This document shows, piece by piece, positions 44,447 to 53,967 of a stretch of DNA of 64,000 nucleotides. The DNA is from PXAP01 sp964421595 (GTDB lineage: Bacteria > Bacteroidota > Bacteroidia > Bacteroidales > PUMT01): assembly GCA_964421595.1 (NCBI GenBank), contig CAYQXY010000009.1, positions 68,013 to 132,012 on the forward strand, written 5' to 3'. How positions within the stretch are numbered: the first letter of the stretch is position 1; every line of letters starts with the position of its first letter. Below the pieces are notes generated by a model that ran no database searches, was not told the origin of the DNA, and saw only the letters and a program-made list of their open reading frames with translations. Made by a program: the position numbers and the translations under genes.

Positions 44447-45277
44447 ATGAACTCTACCTCCGTTTTTAAACCTCATCCTTTGCTTTTACCCCTGATAAAC
44501 ATGATTATGGTGAAAGATGTATTGCCCTGGACCGATACATCAACAAAGGTGTATTCTTATCCTCCGACCCCTGAGCATTGTATTTTTTTTTATTTGAATA
44601 GTCCTGTTAAAGCAAAGAAATTAACCGAGTCAGAGTTTACCCGTCGTTCAGCCTGTGTGTTAGTGGGGCCCCAGGTAACACGTGTAGACCTTGAATTATC
44701 GCAGGATCACCGTGCTGTTATGATCGGTTTTCAACCCGGAGGACTGTACCGTTTTCTTGGGTTGCCCATGAAGGAGATATATGATGATGGATTTGACGGA
44801 TTTGATATACTTGACAGAGATGTTCGTTTTTTAATTGAAGAATTAAAAGAAATTAAGCAACCTGAGAAAATCAATGCCGAAGTACAGCGTTACCTCATTA
44901 AAAAATTACCCAAAGTAAAAGATATGCTGCCCTTTGACTTGGCTATAAGGCAATTACAAAAGGCTGAAAGTAATTATCCAATGGAGGATGTGGCCTGGGA
45001 TGCTTGTTTGGGCATCCGGCAATTTGAACGTAAAAGCCATGAGCGCCTTGGTATGAGTCCTAAATTGTTTTACCGTATCGCGCGTTTCTCAAAAGCGTAC
45101 AGGATGTTTGAAGCAAACCAGCAACTTACCTGGACTCAAATATCCCATTATTGTGGTTATTTTGATCAAATGCATTTTATAAAAGATTTTAAAGAATTTA
45201 CCGGTGACACTCCAAGTCTCATTAGTAGTAAACTTGCGAGTACCGGGTTAAAATTTCAGGCACCGCTGCAAATATAA
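44447..45277 (+). CDS. AraC family transcriptional regulator (DUF6597-like N-terminus)
   Basis: The 276-residue protein has an N-terminal sensor region with STKVYSYPPTPEHCIFFYLNSPVKA and the RAVMIGFQPGGLYRFLGLPMKEI block common to AraC regulators of this group, and a C-terminal HTH with CLGIRQFERKSHERLGMSPKLFYRIARFSKAYRMF and ISHYCGYFDQMHFIKDFKEFTGDTP. A second AraC regulator near 41043 is unrelated in its N-terminus. Its target is not evident; the lipoprotein gene just downstream is one candidate. Confidence 0.92.
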   Translation: MNSTSVFKPHPLLLPLINMIMVKDVLPWTDTSTKVYSYPPTPEHCIFFYLNSPVKAKKLTESEFTRRSACVLVGPQVTRVDLELSQDHRAVMIGFQPGGLYRFLGLPMKEIYDDGFDGFDILDRDVRFLIEELKEIKQPEKINAEVQRYLIKKLPKVKDMLPFDLAIRQLQKAESNYPMEDVAWDACLGIRQFERKSHERLGMSPKLFYRIARFSKAYRMFEANQQLTWTQISHYCGYFDQMHFIKDFKEFTGDTPSLISSKLASTGLKFQAPLQI

Positions 45278-45369
45278 TGACTCAACAGCGTAATGTCGTT
45301 TTCTTACTATTTTTGCCAGGTGTTGCAAACTAAATTTACATAGTGAAAAAACCATTAAATCTTTTGATT

Positions 45370-46107
45370 ATGAAAAACTATGTAAATTTTTTTAGCAGTA
45401 TTTCAGGACATCTTATATCATGGTCTTTTAAGGCGGTCAATTCAAAATTTCCAATATTAGTAATTGCTTTAATCCTCTTTTTGAACATATCATGCGATAG
45501 CACTGAGGAAGAACCAGCTATGACTGATTTGGAATTGGCCCAAAAGTCATTTGACAGTGTTTTGGAAGATCCTGATAATATGGTTATCAATTTTCCTGAT
45601 GAGGATCCGGGTATACCTATCTACGCCCGTGTTGGGCCAATCTTAAACCAATTTTTCATTGCAGGGGATCAGCTTGTAATTCCATTCTACCGGAACCCGG
45701 TATGTATTCCCGATACTTTTAATCTCTTGAATTATTATGATCCTCCGGCTGCATTCGGATGTGAATTAATGGTACAGGGTAAATTTGTTATTGAGAAAGA
45801 TGCTGAAGAAGGTCAGTTTCCCATCATGGCATATACAAGCGGGACGGAAGTTCCTGTCTGGATTGTAGACTGGACTGGCTTCCAATCGTTAATGGCAGAT
45901 GGCACAGTTACAATTGTTGATGTTCAGGAGTTAAATCCCATTAAAGCAACGGCACTTCAATTTGAGGAGTATCTTTCTCCCCGGATAAATGAGCATCAGG
46001 TAATAATTGAGGCTACAGGGAGTGTTTTAGACTCAGATGAGAACTTTTATTTTAGTCTGACCCATGAAGGGGATCAAATAAAGCAAGTTCTGCTGGAATT
46101 TAAATAA
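45370..46107 (+). CDS. Lipoprotein of unknown function
   Basis: The protein (245 residues from ATG 45370; GTG 45343 would add nine) has a long N-terminus and a hydrophobic segment ending in the lipobox LNISC (C42). The mature region contains FDSVLEDPDNMVINFPDEDPGIPIYARVGPILNQFFIAGDQLVIPFYRNPVCIP and has a compact, beta-rich look; no family is recognised. A TATTTTTG at 45308-45315 could be the promoter -7 box, although no -33 box fits at 19 bases. Confidence 0.65.
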   Translation: MKNYVNFFSSISGHLISWSFKAVNSKFPILVIALILFLNISCDSTEEEPAMTDLELAQKSFDSVLEDPDNMVINFPDEDPGIPIYARVGPILNQFFIAGDQLVIPFYRNPVCIPDTFNLLNYYDPPAAFGCELMVQGKFVIEKDAEEGQFPIMAYTSGTEVPVWIVDWTGFQSLMADGTVTIVDVQELNPIKATALQFEEYLSPRINEHQVIIEATGSVLDSDENFYFSLTHEGDQIKQVLLEFK

Positions 46108-46225
46108 GTTTTGTTATTTTCCCCGTGTACACATATTCGTGAACAGGCAAAATATTTAAAAGATAAAATTAAGTAAGACTGCTTAATCAAACAGGCTGTC
46201 CAGCCAGATCTACATATTTAAAAAA

Positions 46226-46251
46226 GAGGCTGTCTAATTAGTGGCAGCCTC
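46226..46251. terminator. Hairpin downstream of the lipoprotein gene
   Basis: GAGGCTG at 46226-46232 pairs with CAGCCTC at 46245-46251 and an A-run lies on its left side. It is a terminator candidate for the minus strand and may serve as one for the plus strand; a mobile-element end with a similar sequence is also possible. Confidence 0.4.
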
Positions 46252-46580
46252 AATGTATTATAGGTTGTACCTTCAGAAATACACCCGGAACCAGACCTGA
46301 GATCTAAGGTCGCAGAACCCGAACTGCAAATTTCTTCTATTCCAGGGTTCGTTTCCCAAATACAGACACTACAGAAAAGATTATCTTTGTTTGTGTGCAT
46401 CTGTTCGTTTGTCATAGTTATCCCTTAATTATGACGATTATCCCTGCAGGTTAATCATTCAGGCAATGAGCGATACTGATATGACTGAACTGAAAATGGA
46501 ACTGAAGGAAGCAGGTCTTTATGATATTATAAATATTTGATGTGTTCCATCTGACCATTAAAAATTAAATTATAAACAGA

Positions 46581-46653
46581 TGAATCTCCCATGAGAGCCA
46601 GGGCACACAAAAAGAAATGTATAAAGCATGGGTGATCCATCCGTGGCAACCAC
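46581..46653 (+). repeat. Palindromic-ended dispersed repeat, copy R2
   Basis: The copy reads TGAATCTCCCATG, then GAGCCAGGGCACACAAAAAG and ends GATCCATCCGTGGCAACCAC. The ends pair with each other. It lies 45 bases before the start codon of the GH127 gene and is the clearest member of the family. Confidence 0.65.
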
Positions 46654-46698
46654 GTGATTAGCAATTGTAACTTACTTTAGTACTTATAAATTATTCGG

Positions 46699-49092
46699 AT
46701 GAAAATATTTAACCTGATTTCCCCTTTTGCAATAGTTGTTTTATTTTCAGCCTGTTCCATTCCCGGTTCAGACGAACTCCCCAATGAAAATCCCAAAATG
46801 TTTCCCTTATCTGCAGTGCGTTTGCTTGATAGTCCCTTTAAACACGCCAGCGAATTGAATGCCGGTTATGTCATGGCACATGATCCTGACAGGCTGCTGG
46901 CCCCATTCCTGATAGATGCCGGACTGGAGACCAGGGCGCCAGGATATGGCAACTGGGAAAATACTGGGCTGGACGGCCATACTGCCGGACATTACCTTAC
47001 ATCGCTGGCTTTGATGGTTGCGTCGCAGGATAATGAAGAGGCCCGCGATCGGCTTGAATATATGGTAAGCGAACTGGCCCGCTGCCAGGAAGCCAATGGA
47101 AACGGTTACGTTGGTGGTATTCCTGGTGGATTGGCCGTGTGGAAGGAGATTGGGGCAGGAAATATACGGGCCGGTGGTTTTTCTCTTAATGGCAAGTGGG
47201 TGCCCCTTTACAATATTCACAAGCTTTTTGCCGGCCTGTATGATGCATATGTTTTTGCAAATAGTCATAAAGCCCTCGAAGTGCTTATTGGCCTGAGTGA
47301 TTTTTTTGTGGATATGTGCAACCCCCTTTCCGACGAGCAGATGCAGACCATGTTGATATCTGAACATGGTGGGATGAACGAAGCCCTGGCAAATCTTTAT
47401 CACCTTACCGGAAATGAAAACTATCTGAAGCTGGCAAAGCGATTCACGCATAAAGCCATTCTGAATCCTTTGCTTGTTAACGAAGACCGTTTAACTGGTT
47501 TGCATGCCAATACCCAGATCCCAAAAGTTATCGGAATTATGCGTATTGCAGAATTAACAGGGGATGACGACTGGGAAGCTGCTTCCCGGTTTTTCTGGAG
47601 GACGGTTGTTGAGAACCGCAGCGTGGCCATTGGAGGTAATTCCACCCATGAGCATTTTCATCCCACCGATGACTTTTCGTCTATGATTGAAACACGTGAA
47701 GGGCCTGAGACCTGCAATACCTATAACATGATGAAATTATCAAGATTGCTATACCGCAATGGGGGCAATCTGAAGTACATCGATTATTACGAAAGAGCAT
47801 TGTACAATCATATCCTGGGATCTCAGCATCCCGGCCATGGTGGTTTAGTATATTTTACCCCCATGCGTCCGCAGCATTACAGGGTATATTCCAATCCAGG
47901 TCACACTTTTTGGTGTTGTGTGGGTTCCGGGATCGAAAACCATGCTAAGTATGGCGAGATGATCTATACACATGATAACAGCAACCTTTACATCAATCTT
48001 TTCATTCCCTCTGAGCTGAATTGGGAGGAGAAAGGACTTGCACTTACCCAAACCACAAATTATCCCGAAACTGAGGAAACTGCTTTGAAATTGTCGTTGA
48101 ATGCCCCTTCTGAGTTTACCATTTTTATCCGCCACCCCAAATGGAACGATAAAGCCCCGCTAAGGGTGAAAGTGAATGGAAGCAGGGTAAAAGGAGCCAG
48201 CGCACCAGGAGAATACTTTGCCATTACACGCACCTGGAAGGATGGCGACAGGGTGGAGGTAATGTTCGATATGTATACTTATGGTGAATATTTTCCTGAT
48301 AATTCGCCTTATAAGGCTTTGCTTTACGGCCCGCTGGTGCTGGCCGCCGAAACAGGTGCTGAAGACCTGGATGGCATCATTGCCGATGACAGCCGTATGG
48401 GGCATGTTGCTCATGGCCCCTTGATTTCAAGGGAAGAAACACCTGTTATGATAATTGATAATGATGACTGGGCCAGAAAGATCACACCTGTAAAGGGTAA
48501 ACCACTTACTTTCCAAATGAGAAACCTGTTGTACCCCAGGCCAGCTAAAGAGTTAGAATTGATTCCATTTTATCGGTTGCACGATGCGCGCTATATCATA
48601 TACTGGGAAGTGTCCAGTAATGAAGGACTGGCAGAAAAGCAGGAGCAACTGAGATTGCGGGAACAGGAACTTATGGCCATAGAGGCAATTACCATTGATC
48701 AGATCGATACCGGCCAGCAGCAACCAGAATCAGATCATAATATCAGGTTTTATAATTCAGAGGCAGGAGTTTTCAAAGACAGACACTGGAGGCATGCTGC
48801 AGGTTGGTTTTCCTACGAACTGAACGACCCCGGAAATGAGGCTGCAACACTGCGTGTTACCTATTCCGGCAGCGACCGGGATCGTAATTTCGATATCCTG
48901 CTTAATAATCAATTGCTCACAACAGTACGTCTTGATGGTTCGTACGGTGCAGGTTTTGAGGATATTGACTATCCGATCCCTGCTGAAATCGTAAGCAAAA
49001 ACACTGATGGAAAAATGGATATCAGGTTCAGAGCCCATGAGAATTCAAAGGCAGGAGGGGTGTTTTTTATCAGGTTGATGAAGTCGGAGTAG
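46699..49092 (+). CDS. GH127 family beta-L-arabinofuranosidase-like lipoprotein
   Basis: The 797-residue protein has a lipobox FSAC (C19) and a GH127 (DUF1680) alpha/alpha barrel. The zinc-cysteine catalytic site can be read: E337 and C339 in EGPETCNTYNMMKL, C406 and C407 in FWCCVGSGIE, and a candidate E318 in STHEHFHPTDDF, matching E338, C340, C417, C418 and E322 of the Bifidobacterium enzyme HypBA1. GH127 members release arabinofuranose from plant or glycoprotein side chains; related families act on other sugars. It precedes a BNR-repeat gene by 39 bases. Confidence 0.93.
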   Translation: MKIFNLISPFAIVVLFSACSIPGSDELPNENPKMFPLSAVRLLDSPFKHASELNAGYVMAHDPDRLLAPFLIDAGLETRAPGYGNWENTGLDGHTAGHYLTSLALMVASQDNEEARDRLEYMVSELARCQEANGNGYVGGIPGGLAVWKEIGAGNIRAGGFSLNGKWVPLYNIHKLFAGLYDAYVFANSHKALEVLIGLSDFFVDMCNPLSDEQMQTMLISEHGGMNEALANLYHLTGNENYLKLAKRFTHKAILNPLLVNEDRLTGLHANTQIPKVIGIMRIAELTGDDDWEAASRFFWRTVVENRSVAIGGNSTHEHFHPTDDFSSMIETREGPETCNTYNMMKLSRLLYRNGGNLKYIDYYERALYNHILGSQHPGHGGLVYFTPMRPQHYRVYSNPGHTFWCCVGSGIENHAKYGEMIYTHDNSNLYINLFIPSELNWEEKGLALTQTTNYPETEETALKLSLNAPSEFTIFIRHPKWNDKAPLRVKVNGSRVKGASAPGEYFAITRTWKDGDRVEVMFDMYTYGEYFPDNSPYKALLYGPLVLAAETGAEDLDGIIADDSRMGHVAHGPLISREETPVMIIDNDDWARKITPVKGKPLTFQMRNLLYPRPAKELELIPFYRLHDARYIIYWEVSSNEGLAEKQEQLRLREQELMAIEAITIDQIDTGQQQPESDHNIRFYNSEAGVFKDRHWRHAAGWFSYELNDPGNEAATLRVTYSGSDRDRNFDILLNNQLLTTVRLDGSYGAGFEDIDYPIPAEIVSKNTDGKMDIRFRAHENSKAGGVFFIRLMKSE

Positions 49093-49131
49093 AGGAATTC
49101 TTTTTTAATAGATCATGAATATTTAAATGAA

Positions 49132-50277
49132 ATGAAAACTAATCGCATTAAAACATTATCAATTCTGCCAGTAATAATGATTATACTCTTTTTCTCCTGC
49201 ACCCAGACTGAAGAGAATCCTTTCTGGGGTGATGGCCAGGAAAGATTTGAGGTTCAGGCTGTCTTTGAGGGTGAACGTTTTCCCAATGTGGTTGTGGCAA
49301 TGGATGGAAGTATCATAGCTACCTGGGGAAACAAAGCCTATCAGGTCAGGCGAAGTGAAGATGGAGGCAGCAACTGGGGACCTGTAGTTACTGTCGCCGA
49401 TCCCGGTTTTCATGGCGGCGGGGTTACGGTTGATGAAAACAGTGGAGCAATTTTTGCATTTGTTGAAGAAGGTCACCCGGTTGCACCGCTTACAGTATAT
49501 AAAAGTACTGATCATGGTAAATCCTGGTTTGAACATGATGTTGTAATCCATCCTGATATAAAAGGCAATGTGCCCTCTATGCATATGAATGAACGAGGCA
49601 TTACCCTGAAATATGGTGAACACGCTGGCCGTCTGATACGCCCAACCCGAAGCTACGGAGGAGGTAATGAAAGGGAATTATGGCCTGAGCATTATACCAA
49701 TGCTATTTACAGCGATGATGGCGGTGACACGTGGCACACAAGTGATCCTTTTCCTGCTTACGGTACCGGTGAGGCAACGCTGGAGGAACTATCCGATGGA
49801 CGAATCTATTACAATTCGCGCAGGCATTTGTCAACCGACGGACTAAATCCCCGTATGCGATATATTGCATGGAGTTATGATGGCGGCCAAACCTGGGAAG
49901 ATATGTCACTGAGTGATGACCTGCCCGATGGTGATCAGGACAGAGATTATGGTTTGATGGCTGGACTGGTGAGGCTTCCGGTTGATGGTTATGATATAAT
50001 GATTTACAGTAATATAGATTCTCCATCAGGAAGGTCCAATGGCACAGTTTGGGCGAGTTTTGATGGTGGTGAAACATGGCCGGTCAAGCGTCTCGTTGAG
50101 GAGGGAGGATTCGCGTATTCATCGATGGTTGCGGGACGTGAAGGTACTCCGGGTGAAGGTTGGATTTATTTAATGTATGAAGGAGGTGGCCATCCTGATT
50201 CACGAGCTTATATAACCCGTTTCAATCTTGCCTGGATAACTGGTGGGCGCGATTGGAGGGAGTTTATCAGTAAATGA
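49132..50277 (+). CDS. BNR-repeat (sialidase-like) lipoprotein, substrate unknown
   Basis: The 381-residue protein has a lipobox FFSC (C23) and a six-bladed propeller with five Asp boxes: SEDGGSNWG, STDHGKSWF, SDDGGDTWH, SYDGGQTWE and SFDGGETWP. The first strand reads RFPNVVVAMDGSI where true sialidases have the FRIP motif with the first catalytic Arg, so assignment as exo-alpha-sialidase (GH33) is doubtful. A metal-free glycosidase or a binding protein acting on another acidic sugar is possible. It is probably co-transcribed with the GH127 gene. Confidence 0.85.
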   Translation: MKTNRIKTLSILPVIMIILFFSCTQTEENPFWGDGQERFEVQAVFEGERFPNVVVAMDGSIIATWGNKAYQVRRSEDGGSNWGPVVTVADPGFHGGGVTVDENSGAIFAFVEEGHPVAPLTVYKSTDHGKSWFEHDVVIHPDIKGNVPSMHMNERGITLKYGEHAGRLIRPTRSYGGGNERELWPEHYTNAIYSDDGGDTWHTSDPFPAYGTGEATLEELSDGRIYYNSRRHLSTDGLNPRMRYIAWSYDGGQTWEDMSLSDDLPDGDQDRDYGLMAGLVRLPVDGYDIMIYSNIDSPSGRSNGTVWASFDGGETWPVKRLVEEGGFAYSSMVAGREGTPGEGWIYLMYEGGGHPDSRAYITRFNLAWITGGRDWREFISK

Positions 50278-50541
50278 CATATAATTAATTTTATTATTGT
50301 GGAATATGGATGTAATTTTATTACAATTACCAATTAAAACTTTACTATTACCGGAAATTGAAGATATTACTCTATATTCTATATGAAGAATTCATTTCAT
50401 AGAATGAGCCGGAAAAACCCTTTTACCTGGTGTACGGTGAATTATAAATGATTGGAATAATTACAGGAATCATGTTCTGATCTGTCAATACGTTGCAGCT
50501 AATTGTTTAATTAAAGTGAAATCAAACAAATTATTTATATT

Positions 50542-51210
50542 ATGGAAGAGTTATTCAATCAAATTGCTCATTGTGTTGAATTTGGAAAGATAAACCAGGC
50601 ATCACCTTATCCTCCTGATATGAAAGGTCAGGATGGGGCTCATGAACTTACGGCCAGGGCTCTTGAGCAGGGTGCATCTGCAGAGGAGATACTGACTAAA
50701 GCACTTATTGTCGGCATGGGTAAAGTCGGGGTTAAGTTCCGTGAAAACAAAGTATTTGTACCTCAAGTGCTTATGTCGGCCAAGGCAATGAATGCCGCTA
50801 TGTCGCATTTAAAGCCATTATTTGCCAGCGGTGCAGCAAAGAGAAAGGGTACGTTTATTATTGGGACTGTTCAGGGTGATCTTCACGATATCGGGAAGAA
50901 TCTCGTGGCTATGATGGTTGAAGGAAACGGATATGAAGTAATTGATCTTGGCGTGGATGTAAATGCAGAGTCTTTTCTTGCTGTGTTGGATAAATACCCG
51001 GATGCAGTCATAGGGTTATCAGCCCTGCTCACTACAACTATGGTGAATATGGAGCATATAGTTAAAGCTATTAAGGAAAAGAACCCCGGGTCCAAAGTAT
51101 GTGTCGGGGGGGCGCCAGTTACCCAGGATTTCTGTAACAGGATAAATGCAGACCTTTACAGCGCTGACCCTCAGGGCCTGGTTGAATACCTTGACAAACT
51201 CGCATCATAA
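50542..51210 (+). CDS. Corrinoid protein of a methyltransferase system
   Basis: The 222-residue protein is the MtaC/MtbC/MttC-like type: a helical cap domain (about 1-90, ALIVGMGKVGVKFRENKVFVPQVLMSAKAM) and a B12-binding Rossmann domain with D113-L-H115-D-I-G-K (TVQGDLHDIGKNLVAMM). H115 is the lower axial cobalt ligand. It carries a methyl group on cobalamin between a substrate-specific methyltransferase and an acceptor-side methyltransferase. Two MtaA/UroD-type genes (51412, 56392) and a MetH-activation gene (55244) nearby support this. No B12 riboswitch was found upstream. Confidence 0.93.
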   Translation: MEELFNQIAHCVEFGKINQASPYPPDMKGQDGAHELTARALEQGASAEEILTKALIVGMGKVGVKFRENKVFVPQVLMSAKAMNAAMSHLKPLFASGAAKRKGTFIIGTVQGDLHDIGKNLVAMMVEGNGYEVIDLGVDVNAESFLAVLDKYPDAVIGLSALLTTTMVNMEHIVKAIKEKNPGSKVCVGGAPVTQDFCNRINADLYSADPQGLVEYLDKLAS

Positions 51211-51411
51211 TAAAACCTGTTAGCCATTAGCGGATCTTTGGACTGCCTAAACGGAGATTTATCCAAATAAATAATTAAGGGATGCAAATAATTTGAGGAG
51301 GCTTCCGTGATTTCTGAAATTGTGATTTATGAATTGAGTTTAATATGTAATTATGATAAGTGTATGTTATACATGAGATAGTTAATTTATAATAGAATAA
51401 TACTCAAAATA

Positions 51412-52773
51412 ATGCGCGGACTGGATTTAATTAAAAGTGCTTTTAAGCTGGAAACAGTTGACCGTATTCCATGGGTACCTTTCGTAGGTGTACATGCAGC
51501 TAAATTGCTTGGAATTGGTTCAACCGAATATCTGAAATCATCCGGCCATATAGTTGACGGGGTATCAAAAGCCATTGAGTTGTATAATCCTGACGGAATC
51601 CCCGTGATCTTCGATTTGCAGGTTGAAGCTGAAGCTCTCGGATGCCGGCTGCAATGGCCTGATAACAGTCCCCCTTCAGTTATTTCACACCCGTTGCAGG
51701 AGGGAATCAATATCGGCACTCTAAAGATCCCTTCTCCGTCTGATGGCCGTATTGCAGTTATTATGGATGCTGCTGGGCAGATCCGGAAGAAACATCCTGA
51801 TATTGCTCTTTATGGTCTGATCACGGGCCCGTTTACGCTGGCCCTGCACCTTATGGGCACCGACATATTTATGAAGATGTTTGAGGAACCTGACGAGGTA
51901 AACAAGGTAATGAGTTTTTGCACTGATGTGGGCAAAATGATGGCCCGCGGGTTTATCGAATCAGGCTGTGATGTAATAGCCATGGTTGACCCGATGACAA
52001 GCCAGATAGATCCGGCCTCTTTTGAAACTTTTGTCCATCCATATGCATCTGAAATATTCACATTTATCAGCGAAATGCAGTGCCTGAGCTCATTTTTTGT
52101 CTGTGGCAACGCAAAGCAGAACATTGAAGCAATGTGCAAATGCCGTCCGGACAATATTTCAATAGATGAGAATATTCCGCTTGACTATGTGCGCGATACC
52201 GCCATGGCCAATAATATAAGCTTTGGCGGTAATATGAGACTGACTACCGTGCTGCTCATGGGAAATGCTGAAGATAGTCAGCGTGAAGCCCTGGATTGCA
52301 TGGATACCGGAGGAAGAAAAGGTTTTATACTCGCCCCCGGCTGCGATCTTCCCATGGATACACCTAAGGAGAACATTCTTGCAGTTACCCGGATGGTACA
52401 TGATGATATGCGGCAGGGAGAGCTTAGAGCTTCTTCAGCGGCTGTTTTGGAGGTAGAAAAGCTTGATCTTAGCAGCCACTGGAGCAATGATAAGGTGGTA
52501 ATTGATATTGTTACACTGGACTCAGCCTCATGTGCTCCGTGCCAGTACATGGTTGATGCCGTGGCCAGGGCTTCTCAGCCTTTCGGGGAAAGGGTCATAT
52601 ATAAGGAGCATAAAATAACAAGCAAGGAGGGGGTTCAGATGATGGCAAGCCTTGGCGTGATGAACCTGCCAACTATTGTGATAGATGGCAATGCAGAGTT
52701 TATCTCACAGATTCCTCCGCTAAACAAGCTGGGAGAGAAAATTGGCGAGTACCTGAAATCAAAGAAGGCATGA
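51412..52773 (+). CDS. MtaA/UroD-type methyltransferase fused to a thioredoxin-like domain
   Basis: The 453-residue protein has an N-terminal uroporphyrinogen-decarboxylase-like barrel (about 1-340), the family of cobamide-dependent methyltransferases MtaA/MtbA, and a C-terminal thioredoxin-like domain (about 360-453) with the redox motif C374-A-P-C377 and the cis-proline-like LPTIVID. In the barrel the zinc-site motif HxC is changed: SSFFVCGN puts Phe at 229 where His is expected, with C231 kept and C311 (APGCDLP) possibly the third ligand. The fusion suggests redox control or reduction tied to the corrinoid. It lies 201 bases after the corrinoid gene and 80 before the CobW gene. Confidence 0.85.
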   Translation: MRGLDLIKSAFKLETVDRIPWVPFVGVHAAKLLGIGSTEYLKSSGHIVDGVSKAIELYNPDGIPVIFDLQVEAEALGCRLQWPDNSPPSVISHPLQEGINIGTLKIPSPSDGRIAVIMDAAGQIRKKHPDIALYGLITGPFTLALHLMGTDIFMKMFEEPDEVNKVMSFCTDVGKMMARGFIESGCDVIAMVDPMTSQIDPASFETFVHPYASEIFTFISEMQCLSSFFVCGNAKQNIEAMCKCRPDNISIDENIPLDYVRDTAMANNISFGGNMRLTTVLLMGNAEDSQREALDCMDTGGRKGFILAPGCDLPMDTPKENILAVTRMVHDDMRQGELRASSAAVLEVEKLDLSSHWSNDKVVIDIVTLDSASCAPCQYMVDAVARASQPFGERVIYKEHKITSKEGVQMMASLGVMNLPTIVIDGNAEFISQIPPLNKLGEKIGEYLKSKKA

Positions 52774-52853
52774 TTGATTACTTGTTCCAACGGTTTGAAG
52801 GACATCGTGAATTTCCAATAAAGGCAATTAAACTGGATTGAACAGTAGGCGGA

Positions 52854-53933
52854 ATGGTAAACGAAGCAAAATCAAATATAATACCTTTTTACCTTGTAAC
52901 GGGTTTTCTGGGCAGCGGAAAGACAACATTCCTGAAGAATGTTCTTGCCACCTGGTCCGGTGAAAAACGTATTGTCGTTATTCAGAATGAGTTTGCAGCA
53001 CAGGGTGTTGACGGTGCCGAACTGAAGCTTGCCAGCTCCGGATTCAAACTTGTGGAGATCAATAACGGCTCTGTTTTTTGCGTTTGCCTGATGGCCACTT
53101 TCGTGGAATCGCTTCAAAAGGTCATCAAGGAATACAATCCCGAGATGATATTTCTGGAGGCCAGCGGACTTGCTGATCCGATAAACATAATTGAACTTCT
53201 GGGCAGGGAGGGACTAAAAGACAATGTTGGTCTTGCAAATATCATCACCATAGTTGATGCGCCGAACTTTGAAAAGGGTATGAAAATGCTTCCCAGGTTC
53301 AGGCACCAGGTCATGATTGCCGATACGGTGATAGTTAATAAATCAGATATTTTTAAGGGAAGCAGATCTTTTTTGAATGATGAGATTAGCAAACTTAATC
53401 CTTTTGCCGGGATAATTGAGACAGCCTGGTGTGAAACAGATCTGAAAGATTTATTTTTCCCGGAAGATAATAATCCAGAGTCAACCGGGTCAGGTTCCGA
53501 AAATATGGGGGAAATCACTTCCGGCAGGATCACTTTTTTTGAGGCCTCACAGAGGGGTATCAAGGGAGAGGGAAATTTTATCACAGCAACCAGGCACAGG
53601 GCCGCAGCTTCTCTTACCGGCACAGAGCCGGGAGGGCGACCCGAAATTAATGCATGTGTTCTGAGAGCTCATGGAAAGTTAACCCCGGAAGGATTGATGC
53701 TATTTATTAAAGAGCTGCAGGAGTCGTCACCAAGGATAAAAGGATTTGTCAACCTTACGAATGGAAATGTAATGGCTGTGCAGACGGTATTTGAATATTG
53801 CGATGTCAGACAGGTCTGTGGATATGAAGGCCCCTCTGAAATAATTGCTTTCGGGAATAATCTGACAGTGCGTCATTTGATGAATTCGTTTAAAAAGCAT
53901 TCCGGAAGGAGAATTCAGGATGAATCCGGTTAA
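52854..53933 (+). CDS. CobW/G3E family GTPase
   Basis: The 359-residue protein has a Walker A motif G17-F-L-G-S-G-K23-T, IQNEFAAQGVDG, a DxxG-like VVDAPNFEKG and the guanine-specifying NKSD, then a CobW C-terminal domain (about 230-350). The metal motif normally reads CxCC; here it is C76-V-C78-L, lacking the third cysteine. G3E GTPases insert or deliver metals (zinc, cobalt, nickel). Placed among corrinoid methyltransferase genes it could service the zinc site of the methyltransferase or the corrinoid. Four short tandem TTTAAnCC-like units overlap its stop. Confidence 0.92.
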   Translation: MVNEAKSNIIPFYLVTGFLGSGKTTFLKNVLATWSGEKRIVVIQNEFAAQGVDGAELKLASSGFKLVEINNGSVFCVCLMATFVESLQKVIKEYNPEMIFLEASGLADPINIIELLGREGLKDNVGLANIITIVDAPNFEKGMKMLPRFRHQVMIADTVIVNKSDIFKGSRSFLNDEISKLNPFAGIIETAWCETDLKDLFFPEDNNPESTGSGSENMGEITSGRITFFEASQRGIKGEGNFITATRHRAAASLTGTEPGGRPEINACVLRAHGKLTPEGLMLFIKELQESSPRIKGFVNLTNGNVMAVQTVFEYCDVRQVCGYEGPSEIIAFGNNLTVRHLMNSFKKHSGRRIQDESG

Positions 53934-53967
53934 TCCGTTTAACCTATTTAATCCATTTAAACCATCC
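53928..53967. repeat. Short tandem TTTAAnCC-type repeat
   Basis: GGTTAATCCG, TTTAACCTAT, TTAATCCAT and TTAAACCATC follow one another from the last codon of the CobW gene onward. It has the look of slippage of a 10-base unit. Confidence 0.45.

Larger units (their letters stand above)
46108..46698. other. Intergenic region with hairpin, small remnants and repeat R2
   Basis: The 591 bases carry no firm gene. There is a GAGGCTG/CAGCCTC hairpin at 46226-46251, a 24-codon open frame at 46466-46540 (with a KEAGLYDIINI end that looks like the tail of a lost gene), and repeat R2. Confidence 0.5.

Noticed and set aside
46218..46415. 65-codon minus-strand open frame
   Set aside because: It includes the 46226-46251 hairpin, has no recognisable domain and no neighbour on its strand.
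46466..46540. 24-codon open frame ending KEAGLYDIINI
   Set aside because: Too short to assign; possibly the tail of a lost gene, but it could be chance.
46807..47451. Minus-strand open frame of 214 codons
   Set aside because: It lies fully inside the GH127 gene, which has clear catalytic motifs; the minus-strand frame has no protein-like features.
49132..50277. Firm call of GH33 sialidase
   Set aside because: Asp boxes alone only show the propeller; the FRIP motif is absent, so only a sialidase-like call is justified.
50278..50541. Possible cobalamin riboswitch before the corrinoid protein gene
   Set aside because: I looked for a B12-box-like GCCACTG and the expected helices and saw neither.
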